Below are positions 1 through 8,928 of a stretch of 64,000 nucleotides of DNA, one piece after another. Under the pieces are notes generated by a model. It saw only the letters and a list, made by a program, of their open reading frames with translations. It had not been told where the DNA came from and did not search any database. Within the stretch, counting starts at the first letter, position 1; every line of letters starts with the position of its first letter. Made by a program: the position numbers and the translations under genes. The DNA is from DATCHW01 sp036508135 (GTDB taxonomy: Bacteria; Bacteroidota; Ignavibacteria; Tepidaquicellales; Tepidaquicellaceae), in contig DATCHW010000207.1 in the NCBI GenBank assembly GCA_036508135.1, positions 62,001-126,000 on the forward strand, in the 5' to 3' direction.

Positions 1-783
1 CTGAATACTAAAGTGGAAGAAAAAACCAGGGAGTTGAAAAACGTTTATGAGCAGATTGTCCAGATAGAAAAACTCGCTTCGCTTGGAAAGCTCTCCGCAA
101 CAGTCGCACACGAACTTAATAATCCCCTCGAGGGAATCCTCACCTACAGTAAGTTAATTTCAAAAAAACTGAAGGCGGAAAATAATGACAATTATAAAAA
201 ACTGATCGAGTTCACCGAATTAATTTCCGAAGAGACTGCAAGATGCGGAAAAATTGTAAAAGACCTTCTGCTTTTCTCTCACGCGGATGCCGAAAAATTT
301 GTCAATTCGGATTTGGGACAGATCTTGGACAAAAGTGTTACTCTGATAAATCACCACCTTGAAATTAATAATATTAAATTAACAAAAGAATATCCGCCTG
401 AAGTAGTCTATATTTTCTGCAATCCCCAAAAGATTCAGCAGGCTGTAATGTCTCTCCTCATTAATGCTATTGAGTCTATGAGCGGAAAAGACAGCGGAAA
501 GATATTTATAAAATTCAAAAGCAAAGCAAACGAAGTTATCATCAGGATTTCGGACGAAGGTACCGGTATCTCCCAAAAAGATCTTCCTTATATTTTCGAA
601 CCTTTCTATACCACCAAGGATGCAATAAAAGGAACCGGATTGGGGCTTTCCGTTGTGTATGGTATCATAAATCTTCACAAGGGACGCATCGAGGTGGAAA
701 AAACATCCATCACGGGAACTACATTTAAAATCATTTTGCCATTAAATCTAAACAATGTTATCGAAAATGAAATCAAAGCATAA
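1..783 (+). CDS. Sensor histidine kinase (NtrB/PAS-kinase type), 5' truncated by window edge
   Basis: The reading frame is open from base 1, so the N-terminal sensor part lies outside the window. What remains is a full transmitter module. A short coiled coil leads into the HisKA H-box VAHELNNPLEGI, whose His is residue 33 counted from the GTG at 13. The HATPase domain follows, with N-box NAIES, G1 DEGTGIS and G2 GTGLGLSVVYGI. The phosphoryl group should pass to the sigma-54-type regulator that overlaps its 3' end by 29 bp. Kinases with this H-box and a hybrid-free C-terminus usually pair with NtrC-like activators. The signal sensed cannot be inferred. Confidence 0.93.
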   Translation: MNTKVEEKTRELKNVYEQIVQIEKLASLGKLSATVAHELNNPLEGILTYSKLISKKLKAENNDNYKKLIEFTELISEETARCGKIVKDLLLFSHADAEKFVNSDLGQILDKSVTLINHHLEINNIKLTKEYPPEVVYIFCNPQKIQQAVMSLLINAIESMSGKDSGKIFIKFKSKANEVIIRISDEGTGISQKDLPYIFEPFYTTKDAIKGTGLGLSVVYGIINLHKGRIEVEKTSITGTTFKIILPLNLNNVIENEIKA

Positions 784-2113
784 AATATTTGTTGTTGACG
801 ACGAAAGAATAGTAAGAGAATCACTTTTCCATTGGTTCGAAGATGAGGGATATGAAGTTGATACCGCAGAAGACGGGGAAAAAGCATTGAAGATGTTTGA
901 AAAAGGGAAGTTTGATCTTGTATTGCTTGATATGAGAATGCCCGGTATGAGCGGACTTGAACTTCTTGTGAAAATAAAAGAAATCGATCCCGTTTGTATA
1001 GTCATACTTATCACTGCGTTTGCTTCTGTGCCTTCAGCCATACAGGCATTAAAGGAAGGTGCATATGATTACGTAACAAAACCCGTCGATCCGGACGAAC
1101 TGAATCACCTGGTTAAAAATGCCCTTGAACAAAAATCACTTAAAGATGAAAATATAATCCTCAAGACCAAAATTGAACAGATGATAATACCCGATAATCT
1201 TATTGGCGATAGCAGTGAGATGCTGAAAATTTTTGAACTGATAAATTCCGTTGCCCCGACCGATACAACCGTGATGATAAGAGGTGAAAGCGGAACAGGG
1301 AAAGAGCTTGTGGCAAAGGCAATCCACCTTAACAGCAAAAGAAAATATTTTCCGATTGTAACTGTAAACTGCGGTGCGATAGCCGAAACACTTCTTGAAA
1401 GTGAATTTTTCGGGCACGAGAAGGGTGCGTTTACCGGCGCTAACTACCGACGCAAAGGAAAGTTCGAAATGGCAAACGGCGGCACAATTTTTCTCGATGA
1501 AATCGGCTCCATATCCCTTAAAATGCAGGTGGAACTTCTGAGAATAATTGAAACAAAAAAATTCTGCCGTGTCGGCGGTAATGATATAATAACTAGCGAC
1601 TTCCGTGTAATCGCCGCAACAAATGAAGCACTCGAAGATCTCGTGAAGCAAGGGAAATTCCGTGAAGATTTGTATTACCGTCTTAACGTTTTCTCTCTCT
1701 TTATACCTCCTTTGCGTGAAAGGAGAAAAGATATCTCTTCGCTTGCTTATTTTTTCCTGCGGAAATACAGCTCTGCAATGAATAAAAACATCGATAAAAT
1801 TTCTGATGAGGCAATGGAATTCCTCAACAATTTTGACTGGCCCGGTAATGTGAGAGAACTTGAAAACGCAATAGAAAGGGCTGTCGTAGTCGGAAAGACT
1901 GGTGTATTGGAATTAAAAGATCTTCCTTTTTCTTCAAGGAACATACCAGATACGGAAACCGGTACATCCTCGCTTGCGGAAATCGAAAAGAAGCATATCG
2001 AAAAAATTCTTGCGCTAAATAAATGGAACATACAAAAGTGTTCGGAGATACTTGGAATTGAACGGGCTACCCTCTATAGTAAAATTGCAAAGTACGGATT
2101 GAAGAAAAACTGA
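755..2113 (+). CDS. Sigma-54-dependent response regulator, NtrC family
   Basis: 452 aa with three domains in order. A receiver domain (about residues 8-125) has acidic pocket DDE and phospho-acceptor Asp59 in LVLLDMRMPG. An AAA+ activator domain has Walker A GESGTGKELVA and the sigma-54 contact loop GAFTGA. A Fis-type helix-turn-helix lies near the C-terminus (NIQKCSEILGIERATLY). It should activate RpoN-dependent promoters when phosphorylated by the kinase encoded immediately upstream, whose gene it overlaps. Starts at 755 or 767 both fit; the overlap implies translational coupling. Targets are unknown, and I found no convincing -24/-12 element by eye in this window. Confidence 0.95.
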   Translation: MLSKMKSKHKIFVVDDERIVRESLFHWFEDEGYEVDTAEDGEKALKMFEKGKFDLVLLDMRMPGMSGLELLVKIKEIDPVCIVILITAFASVPSAIQALKEGAYDYVTKPVDPDELNHLVKNALEQKSLKDENIILKTKIEQMIIPDNLIGDSSEMLKIFELINSVAPTDTTVMIRGESGTGKELVAKAIHLNSKRKYFPIVTVNCGAIAETLLESEFFGHEKGAFTGANYRRKGKFEMANGGTIFLDEIGSISLKMQVELLRIIETKKFCRVGGNDIITSDFRVIAATNEALEDLVKQGKFREDLYYRLNVFSLFIPPLRERRKDISSLAYFFLRKYSSAMNKNIDKISDEAMEFLNNFDWPGNVRELENAIERAVVVGKTGVLELKDLPFSSRNIPDTETGTSSLAEIEKKHIEKILALNKWNIQKCSEILGIERATLYSKIAKYGLKKN

Positions 2114-2118
2114 ATCCA

Positions 2119-2643
2119 ATGGACATATTTATAGCACCGGTTGTTTTTTCTAACAGGGAGTTGTTTGATACTTTAATTAAAAATCTCGAAAGCGTTTTCC
2201 ATAAATCCGTAAAGCAGCTCACTCTAGATATTGATACCGTTAAACTTTATTCCGTTGACCGGCGTCAGTATTATTCAACGGGCTTCCTCGAACAAGCCAT
2301 AGAGCAGACTTCATATATAAACGGAAAAGTCTTGATGATCACAGACCTTGATATTTATGTTCCCGTGCTTACCTTTCTTTTCGGAGAAGCTCAGCTTGAC
2401 GGTAAACATTCTGTCGTTTCCGTTTGCCGGCTTCACGAAGAATTTTATTCGGGGACTTCGGATTTCAATCTTCTCTTTGAAAGAACCGTTAAAGAAGTAT
2501 TACATGAAATCGGTCATAACTTCGGGTTGATACATTGTCTTGACTGGGATTGCGTTATGCACTCTTCCAATAGCGTAGAAGAAGTGGACATCAAAGGAAG
2601 CGAATACTGCAAAAAATGCCGCTCAATACTTTTACCGAAATAA
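2119..2643 (+). CDS. Archaemetzincin-type zinc metallopeptidase
   Basis: 174 aa, the usual length of the M54 archaemetzincin family. The zinc site is HEIGHNFGLIHC, with His129, Glu130, His133 and third ligand His139. It is followed by the family's cysteine set (Cys140, Cys145, Cys164 and Cys167, the last two as CKKC), which binds a second structural zinc, and by the Met of DCVMHS. There is no signal peptide, so it probably acts in the cytoplasm. The gene starts 5 bp after the response regulator, so the three genes are probably one transcript. Substrates of bacterial archaemetzincins are poorly known. Confidence 0.92.
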   Translation: MDIFIAPVVFSNRELFDTLIKNLESVFHKSVKQLTLDIDTVKLYSVDRRQYYSTGFLEQAIEQTSYINGKVLMITDLDIYVPVLTFLFGEAQLDGKHSVVSVCRLHEEFYSGTSDFNLLFERTVKEVLHEIGHNFGLIHCLDWDCVMHSSNSVEEVDIKGSEYCKKCRSILLPK

Positions 2644-2660
2644 AATACTTTTATACTAAT

Positions 2661-2697
2661 TCCCCTTAAATAAAGGGGGAATACAAGGGGGTTGTTA
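2661..2697 (+). repeat. G-rich dispersed repeat, intergenic copy
   Basis: The segment has the form CCCCTTAnnnAAAGGGGGAnTACAAGGGGGTTGTT. Its first half forms a hairpin (ATTCCCC / GGGGGAAT) that could end transcription of the archaemetzincin operon. A second copy, in opposite orientation, lies inside the coding sequence of the type IX cargo gene at 6672-6706, where it is translated. Confidence 0.75.
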
Positions 2698-2720
2698 AAA
2701 ATTCTTCTTCTTTTTTCTAT

Positions 2721-2771
2721 CGTTCCCAAATTGAATTTGGGAATGCACTTGAGTTAGAAACTCAGTTTCAA
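2721..2771 (+). repeat. Palindromic dispersed repeat (GTTCCCAAATT family), copy 1
   Basis: About 51 bp beginning with the palindrome TTCCCAAATTGAATTTGGGAA, then CTTGAGTTAGAAACTCAGTTTC. A copy in opposite orientation at 37347-37397 matches along its whole length at roughly 43 of 51 positions (counted by eye). It lies between the convergent archaemetzincin and M64 peptidase genes. Confidence 0.75.
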
Positions 2772-2776
2772 CAAAC

Positions 2777-4066
2777 TTATTCCGTGTAAGATTTTATCAT
2801 TTCCAGTAATGCTCTATTGCACACCGGGCAGAAGTTTTTCGTATTGAAAGACCGCATAATGCAGTCATACATCGGACGGTAAACTCCTTTTGGTACATAA
2901 CCCGCACCTTCAAACGCTCCTATCTTGTTATAGTATCGCTTATCGTTTGGTGTGGGAATTGGAACTCCTTCGCTTACAAGGCTCTTCCATTTTTTATCGA
3001 AATTGACAAGCGTGGTAATATTCGGTTCGTTCGGCTCAACGGAAAGATTGTAAAGGGATTCGGTAGCACCGCCAACCTCAACATACTCATCTGCCAGACC
3101 GCAAAAGAGATGTCCGAATTCGTGAACCATCGTGAGCTCCGCCGTAGGGTCATCCGCCGTGAAAAGACTGTAGTAATTATATACCGCACCGCCACCGTAT
3201 TTTTTGGAATTTGCAAGTATAACTATCAGGTCATAAGGAACTTCTCCTGCTATATCCCGCAAAGACTTTACATCATAGGTCATTATGTATCTTTCGGAGT
3301 TGAATGTATAAAAACTTGAATTAATGATTGTCTTTTTATAAATCCTGTCCCCGGGAATGTCCGTTCCCGATTCCGGCGAAGGTGCGTCAACTCTCCAGAA
3401 ATTAAATCCGCCTGCGTTGCTTTTAAATGGTTCGTATTTTATCAGATAATCGGAGAATTTTTTTGCATCTGCGTCAAACTTCTCTATTTCGTTTTGCTGG
3501 TATCCGTCTGGAATGAACACCACATCTATTTTTGCCGAAGGGTCGCCGTTATCCACAAACTTGGAATACGGATAAGTTAAAACCTCAGGGTTTATAAAAT
3601 AGTCTTTCGGGTCAACCGTCATTTCAAATTGTTTTTGGAATTCGTTGTTTTTGTCCCTGCCTTCGATTATTATTTTCACGTTTTTCTTCGGATATGGAAC
3701 CGTTACGGTTTCATAAAAACTTCTCGGGAAAAGTTTTGCTTCATCTGTTGATTGCCATTCCTGGAAAAGTGTTGCAAAGCCTTTTGAGTAAATTTCCTGA
3801 TCGCTTGCCGCATCCAGAACCCTTACCCTGTATTCGCCGTAATCAAATTTATCCAGAAGATTTTTTTGTGACCCTCCCCAGTACGGTTCTTTCTTCAGCT
3901 GGCTGAAGAAAATATTCGATGTTGTATTCGTACCGGCGTGAACGTAGTCAAACCTTAATGATGCCGGCTCGAAGTATTTATCAAAACTTATCTGGGCTTG
4001 TAATATGCCAAAGAAAATAAAAAGAGAAATAAATAAGACAAAAAAAGAACTTACTATTTTATTCAT
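2777..4066 (-). CDS. Secreted M64 (IgA-peptidase-like) zinc metallopeptidase
   Basis: 429 aa with an N-terminal signal peptide ending near FGILQAQ, so exported. An N-terminal beta-rich region precedes the catalytic domain with VHEFGHLFCGLADEY. His315, Glu316 and His319 form the zinc site, and Asp327 in GLADEY is characteristic of M64. The C-terminus carries CIMRSF and CPVCNRALLEMI, a conserved Cys cluster of this family. Length and layout match the M64 proteins common in Bacteroidota. No type IX sorting domain is visible, so it may stay periplasmic. It is convergent with the archaemetzincin gene. Confidence 0.9.
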   Translation of the reverse strand: MNKIVSSFFVLFISLFIFFGILQAQISFDKYFEPASLRFDYVHAGTNTTSNIFFSQLKKEPYWGGSQKNLLDKFDYGEYRVRVLDAASDQEIYSKGFATLFQEWQSTDEAKLFPRSFYETVTVPYPKKNVKIIIEGRDKNNEFQKQFEMTVDPKDYFINPEVLTYPYSKFVDNGDPSAKIDVVFIPDGYQQNEIEKFDADAKKFSDYLIKYEPFKSNAGGFNFWRVDAPSPESGTDIPGDRIYKKTIINSSFYTFNSERYIMTYDVKSLRDIAGEVPYDLIVILANSKKYGGGAVYNYYSLFTADDPTAELTMVHEFGHLFCGLADEYVEVGGATESLYNLSVEPNEPNITTLVNFDKKWKSLVSEGVPIPTPNDKRYYNKIGAFEGAGYVPKGVYRPMYDCIMRSFNTKNFCPVCNRALLEMIKSYTE

Positions 4067-4425
4067 GGTGTAAAATATATTTTAATTCCGTTTATTTTAA
4101 TTATCTTAAATTAATATTTTTTTGGTTTATTTATAATGTAAAACACTTGTTTGATTGTAAGCGTTCACGATGGCAGGGGTTCTCTGTTGTAGTTATAAAA
4201 TTATGTTACAACCCGGTTTAAAATGTTTCGGTATGTATTATGTTCCCCACAACTCCGCTCGTTCCTAATGCCCTGAGACTGTTTGAAAATTAAATTTTTT
4301 CTGTAGTCGCAACTCTTTAGGTTGCGTTTTTTAACAAATATCGCAGGCTGAAGACCTGCGGCTACATTCGCTTTTGAGTTTTCACACAGTCTCCCCCCAT
4401 TGGGAACGCATATTGAATCCTCAAT
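4067..4425. other. Intergenic region between M64 peptidase and type IX cargo operon
   Basis: 359 bp with no credible gene. The right half is occupied by a MITE-like palindromic element (4275-4393), annotated separately. The left part is AT-rich and is followed by decayed palindrome pieces (CGTTCCTAATGCC near 4259). Confidence 0.6.
4275..4393. repeat. MITE-like element with 15-bp terminal inverted repeats and internal hairpins
   Basis: The ends GAGACTGTTTGAAAA (4275-4289) and TTTTCACACAGTCTC (4379-4393) are inverted repeats with one mismatch. Inside are two further hairpins: CGCAAC-tctttag-GTTGCG and CGCAGG-ctgaaga-CCTGCG. There is no coding capacity. Size (119 bp) and nested-hairpin layout resemble the AGCAGAGTC elements at 14860-16225, although the sequence differs. 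It could be a non-autonomous mobile element or a structured RNA/DNA repeat. Confidence 0.75.
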
Positions 4426-6498
4426 TTATTTAATCAATACCATTCGCTTTGTTTCAGAGAAATTTCTTGCGGATAGTTTATATAAATATACTCCACTCGA
4501 AAATCCCGAGGCGTTCCAGTCAACGGAGTATGTTCCCGGTGCGAGTTGTTCGTTCACGAGTGTTACAACTTCTCTGCCCGTAATATCAAATACTTTCAAT
4601 ACAACATTGTCATTCCCGTATGCTCCTAACGGGAATCCAGACGGAAGCTCAAACTTTATTTTCGTCACCGGATTAAACGGATTTGGATAATTCTGACTTA
4701 ATGAAAATCCCGACGGGATTTCTGTGCTGATATTTTGTATGCCGACTAATTCCGATAGTGGGCGTCTCCATAATCCTTCCCCATAAGTTCCAGCGTAAAC
4801 ATAATCGTTCGAAATAAAAACTGTTCTAACGTATTTGCCCGAAATATTTTGACTGCAGTCTATCCAAGTGTTACCAAAATCCTGCGAAAATCCTGTTCCG
4901 TAAATATTTCCAATTAAAACATATGGACCAGATGCATGAATTGCATAAATATTATTTGTATTTAAAGATGATTGGATCCAGTTTTCTCCTAGATTTGTAG
5001 AGTAATAAACTCCTTGTGTTGTACCCGCAAAAAGAATTGTTCCATTTGTAGAGAGACTCCAAATTGTTATGTTATTTAATGAGGATTGATACCAATTGTA
5101 ACCATTATTTGTGGAAATCATAATTCCATGTCCGGTTGTTCCGGCAATAATTTTGTTGGCAATTTTTTCGATTCCGTAAATATAATATGAACCTAGTGAA
5201 GTTTGTGACCAATTCAATCCAAAATTGGTAGATCTCCATAATCCACCTGAATACATACAACCAATATATTGATATGGATTATCAATTAATATTGATGCTA
5301 AAGGATAATTGATTGTAGACATTTTTTGCCAGTTAAATCCGTAATTCGTTGAGACAAAAACATAACCCGAATCGGGATCTCTGCTGGAGCAATATATATT
5401 ATTTGATGCTCCTGAAAAATCACTAATTGTTGTATTTGTACTTAGCGTTTGAAAAAATGTTGAACCATTATTTGAGGATATATAAGCTCCGCAGCTAATG
5501 CCAGTATAATATAAATTATCATATTTATAAATGGATTCTACAAAATCGTTCTCATTTAAATATGTAGTCCAGCTTAAGCCATTATTGCTTGACAGGTATA
5601 TGCCTAAATCTTCAACTCCTGCATATATATAATTTCCATCCTTCATCAAGGATAATATTCTAGTTCCAATATTTTTATTACCGACAATAAAAGTTTGCGT
5701 CCAGTTTTGTCCATAATCTGTTGAAATAAAAATTTTACCATTAGAGGTTCCGGCACAGATAAGTGCACTGTCTGAACAAAGTGACATTATTGTTTCATTA
5801 TTTAAAGAAGTTTGATTCCAATTTTGTCCGTTATTAGATGTATAAAAAACTCCACGGTTATTTCCACAACCGGCAAATATAAAATTTCCTGTTGCAGTTA
5901 ACGAATTAGTAGAATATCCAAATATAGAATTCCAACTTGTTCCATTATTAGTAGAAAAAAATATTCCTCCCTTATTAAACATATTAACCGAATCGCTACT
6001 TGCATAAACAATATAATTATTAACTGCGAGTGAGCTAATTTTATAAGAACTAAGAGATGTTACATTCCAATTTATTCCGCTATTTGTGCTGTACCAAACA
6101 CCATAACTATTACATCCTGCAAATAATATTGCTCCATTATTTGTAAAACAATTTACAAGTTTATTGAAATTTGTTCTAATCCAATCTACACCGTTATTTG
6201 TTGAATAAAAGACATCTGCAGGGTTTTCTCCACCTACGAATAATTTTGAATTGAAAGAATATAAACTTTGTGCATATTGGATTGAAGACGAAGTAGTATC
6301 CCAATGAACACCAAAATTATCAGACCTATAAACTCTACCGGGAAATGCCCAGCAAGCAGCAAAAATTGAAGCGTTATGTTTAGCAATTGCATTTACAAAG
6401 GTATTGTTATACAACCCACAAGAAATTTTTTGCCATTGACCCTGAGCGATAACTACTGAGAGTTGAAAAAGGAATAATATAAATAATAATTTCTTCAT
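4426..6498 (-). CDS. Secreted BNR/Ycf48-like beta-propeller protein with type IX sorting domain
   Basis: 690 aa. A signal peptide (to about residue 20) precedes roughly a dozen propeller-like repeats built on S(T)NNGxNW, then a C-terminal Por sorting domain (about 600-690) with NYPNPFNP, VFDITGREV, LVNEQLAPGTYSVDWNA, GVYLYKL and KRMVLIK. Such proteins cross the outer membrane by the type IX system and are anchored or released; ligand unknown. The sorting domain holds an in-frame insertion (SGFPLGAYGND) encoded by a palindrome at about 4608-4640. Its start overlaps the end of the upstream gene by 4 bp, so the pair is co-transcribed. Confidence is high for the class, low for function. Confidence 0.88.
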   Translation of the reverse strand: MKKLLFILFLFQLSVVIAQGQWQKISCGLYNNTFVNAIAKHNASIFAACWAFPGRVYRSDNFGVHWDTTSSSIQYAQSLYSFNSKLFVGGENPADVFYSTNNGVDWIRTNFNKLVNCFTNNGAILFAGCNSYGVWYSTNSGINWNVTSLSSYKISSLAVNNYIVYASSDSVNMFNKGGIFFSTNNGTSWNSIFGYSTNSLTATGNFIFAGCGNNRGVFYTSNNGQNWNQTSLNNETIMSLCSDSALICAGTSNGKIFISTDYGQNWTQTFIVGNKNIGTRILSLMKDGNYIYAGVEDLGIYLSSNNGLSWTTYLNENDFVESIYKYDNLYYTGISCGAYISSNNGSTFFQTLSTNTTISDFSGASNNIYCSSRDPDSGYVFVSTNYGFNWQKMSTINYPLASILIDNPYQYIGCMYSGGLWRSTNFGLNWSQTSLGSYYIYGIEKIANKIIAGTTGHGIMISTNNGYNWYQSSLNNITIWSLSTNGTILFAGTTQGVYYSTNLGENWIQSSLNTNNIYAIHASGPYVLIGNIYGTGFSQDFGNTWIDCSQNISGKYVRTVFISNDYVYAGTYGEGLWRRPLSELVGIQNISTEIPSGFSLSQNYPNPFNPVTKIKFELPSGFPLGAYGNDNVVLKVFDITGREVVTLVNEQLAPGTYSVDWNASGFSSGVYLYKLSARNFSETKRMVLIK

Positions 6499-7403
6499 TT
6501 CAATAAAATAAGTTTTTTGGTTTCGGAAAAATTACCGGCAGTTAATTTATAAAAATATATTCCGCTCGGAAATTGTGATGCGTTCCAGTCATCTTCATAC
6601 GTTCCCGGAGTGAGTTGCTCGTTTACAAGTGTTGCCACTTCTTTGCCGAGGATATCGAAGATCTTTAATGAAACAACCCCCTTTAATCCCCCTTTACTAA
6701 GTGGGACTTCAAAACGAATCGTCGTTGTCGGATTAAACGGATTCGGATAGTTTTGATATAGAGAATACTTTTCGGGAATTAACTCGTTCAATTTTTCAAT
6801 TCCTGTTAATAAAGTATCACCATATAATACTCCGTTAATGTAAGCACCAACGAGCCAATCACCTCCCGACCCAAATGAACTAAACTCAAAAGTACCAAAT
6901 ATCCCAATTCCATATCCGTAACTGTATGTTACAAACCCTTCAAAATTGTATCGTTCGAATGCCTTCTTTCTGACAGACATATTAAGTACGTTTGCGATAT
7001 TTGTATCAACACAAATATGTTTAACGCCCGAATCGCAAACATAAGCGGTATCATTTTTATGTGCTTTTAAGCTGTCAATTAAAATTTCATACGGACTATA
7101 TGAACAATAGCCGCTATTAAACCTTTTATATAAATTTCCCGTTGCAGAATCAACACGGATTAAACTTCCGCCAAATCCGGGAAAGCTTCCGCTTGTGATA
7201 AAATATTTTTTCGAATTTATTACTGTATCTTTTATTATTCTTACTTTATAATAATAGTTTAAGCCTGCGGATGAACTGTAATTATACTTATAGACGTTGC
7301 CTACGGAGAGGGGAAAATATTTCAGTGTTAACGTATCTGTTGAAAAAGAGCTTTGTACATTGAACATCAAAAACATTAAACTAAATAATATTATTTTTTT
7401 CAT
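6495..7403 (-). CDS. Secreted protein of unknown function with type IX sorting domain
   Basis: 302 aa. A signal peptide (MKKIILFSLMFLMF...) is followed by a domain of about 190 residues I do not recognise, then a Por sorting domain (about 213-302) with NYPNPFNPTTTIRFEVP, KIFDILGKEVATLVNEQ and a terminal FSETKKLILLK. Between EVP and VSLKIFD an extra peptide LSKGGLKGV is present. Its DNA (6672-6706) is a copy of the intergenic repeat at 2661-2697. First gene of a two-gene unit with the propeller protein downstream (4-bp overlap). Confidence 0.85.
   Translation of the reverse strand: MKKIILFSLMFLMFNVQSSFSTDTLTLKYFPLSVGNVYKYNYSSSAGLNYYYKVRIIKDTVINSKKYFITSGSFPGFGGSLIRVDSATGNLYKRFNSGYCSYSPYEILIDSLKAHKNDTAYVCDSGVKHICVDTNIANVLNMSVRKKAFERYNFEGFVTYSYGYGIGIFGTFEFSSFGSGGDWLVGAYINGVLYGDTLLTGIEKLNELIPEKYSLYQNYPNPFNPTTTIRFEVPLSKGGLKGVVSLKIFDILGKEVATLVNEQLTPGTYEDDWNASQFPSGIYFYKLTAGNFSETKKLILLK
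6672..6706 (-). repeat. G-rich dispersed repeat inserted in a coding sequence
   Basis: Read on the minus strand, the segment has the same order of blocks as 2661-2697 (CTTA, AAAGGGGGA, AAGGGGGTTGTT). It is in frame and encodes PLSKGGLKGVV inside the type IX sorting domain. Confidence 0.75.
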
Positions 7404-7818
7404 TATTCAAATAAATCAAAGTTTTGAGGTATGGGAATTTCGTTTGAGGATTTGGATATAAAATTCTCTTCAATAAAGACGCTGTAAAACTCAATTCCTG
7501 GTTTTACGAAACACATTGTGATTCTTTATTTGTTTAATGGAATTTAATCATATTATTTTTAACATTTAAAGTCCTTTTTATGGTATAATAAACGTTTCGG
7601 CTGACGGGAAATTCGTAACCCCGTCGTTAACGACTGGGAACATTCTTTAATTATTCATTTATTTTCGAAATCTGAGATGATTTTAAAACCGTTAAAACGG
7701 TTAAAACCGCGGGCTGAGTTAATAAATTACAAAGAATTAAATAATCAAATCCGGAGATGACCGATGATTTCGCTTATTAAAGTTTTTTCTTTGCTCTTTA
7801 ATTACTCATTATTCATTG
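7404..7818. other. Intergenic region with palindrome remnants
   Basis: 415 bp, AT-rich, no supported gene. It contains the perfect palindrome GTCGTTAACGAC (7623-7634) and the hairpin AACCGTTAAAACGGTT (7687-7702) followed by AAAACCGCGGGCTGA. Both look like pieces of dispersed repeats. A short open frame starting at 7764 runs into the manC 3' end on the other strand and is not credible. Confidence 0.55.
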
Positions 7819-8928
7819 TTACAGGTATTTATCCAGTCCTTTTCTTTTCAGGTAGTCAACAACTTCCTTCACGTTCTGTGATTCTCCACGTTTGCATATC
7901 AGAAGCCCGTTATCCGTATCTATCACGAGTAAATCCTCGACGCCTACAAGCGCCGATATTCTCTGGTCGTTTATGATAAGATTGTTTTTTGAATTTATTA
8001 TGACGGTCTTTCCTTCCCTTACATTTCCTTCGGCATCTTTCGGTCTCATATTATAGATTTCATCCCACGAACCGACATCGCTCCAGCCGAAATTACTTCT
8101 GATAATATATACTTTATCCGTTTTTTCCATTACGCCATAATCAATTGAGATTCCTTTTATCTGTGAATATGCCGATTCAAGATGTTTTTCAAAATCCTTA
8201 TTGTGAAGTTTTTTCTTCAGCGGTTTAAGATAAAAATATACATCCGGAAGAAGCCGTTCAATTTCCTCGATCATTGTATCAGCCCTGAAAATAAACATAC
8301 CGCTGTTCCATAGGAAGTCCCCGCTTTCGAGGAAAGCTTTCGCGGTATCAATATCGGGTTTTTCAGCAAAGGTTTTGACCTTATATACACATTCATTTAT
8401 TCCAAATCCGTCACCGTTTTCGATTGATACTTCGTGGCAGTTATCATTATCGTATTGTATATATCCGTATCCTGTTTCAGGTTTTGTCGGTGTTATGCCG
8501 AGTGTAACTATTCCGCCGTTATCGTGGACAAATTTTAATCCGGTCTTTACTATCGAATGAAAATCTTCCAGTTTTTCAATGATATGGTCTGAGGGAACGA
8601 CCACTACGTTTGCCTTTGGGTCAAACTGCTCCAGAAAAATACAGGCGAGCCCTATGCAGGGTGCGGTGTTTCTCCCGAAGGGTTCGCAAATTATATTTTC
8701 TTCCGGAATTTTCGGGATTTGTTTTCTTACAAGATTTTTATATGCTGAATTTGTAACTACGAAAACTTTTGTTGTTTCTATCAATCCTTCAAACCGTTTG
8801 AATGTCTGCTGAATCATTGAATCTGTACCGTGTGCGATTTTTATAAATTGTTTAGGCAGTTTTGATGTACCTTTAGGCCAGAATCTCTGCCCCACTCCTC
8901 CTGCCATTATTACGGCATAATTATTCAT
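7819..8928 (-). CDS. manC: Mannose-1-phosphate guanylyltransferase (GDP-mannose pyrophosphorylase)
   Basis: 369 aa, the length of the single-domain ManC form without the fused isomerase. The nucleotidyltransferase signature is at the N-terminus (IMAGGVGQRFWPKG...LPKQF). Further conserved blocks are NIICEPFGRNTAPCIGLA, VVPSDH, KPETGYGYIQ, FAEKP, LWNSGMF and SDVGSWDEIY. It makes GDP-mannose from GTP and mannose-1-phosphate in the cytosol, for surface glycans. Its start overlaps the end of the upstream Glu/Lys-rich gene by 8 bp, so translation is probably coupled. Confidence 0.95.
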   Translation of the reverse strand: MNNYAVIMAGGVGQRFWPKGTSKLPKQFIKIAHGTDSMIQQTFKRFEGLIETTKVFVVTNSAYKNLVRKQIPKIPEENIICEPFGRNTAPCIGLACIFLEQFDPKANVVVVPSDHIIEKLEDFHSIVKTGLKFVHDNGGIVTLGITPTKPETGYGYIQYDNDNCHEVSIENGDGFGINECVYKVKTFAEKPDIDTAKAFLESGDFLWNSGMFIFRADTMIEEIERLLPDVYFYLKPLKKKLHNKDFEKHLESAYSQIKGISIDYGVMEKTDKVYIIRSNFGWSDVGSWDEIYNMRPKDAEGNVREGKTVIINSKNNLIINDQRISALVGVEDLLVIDTDNGLLICKRGESQNVKEVVDYLKRKGLDKYL

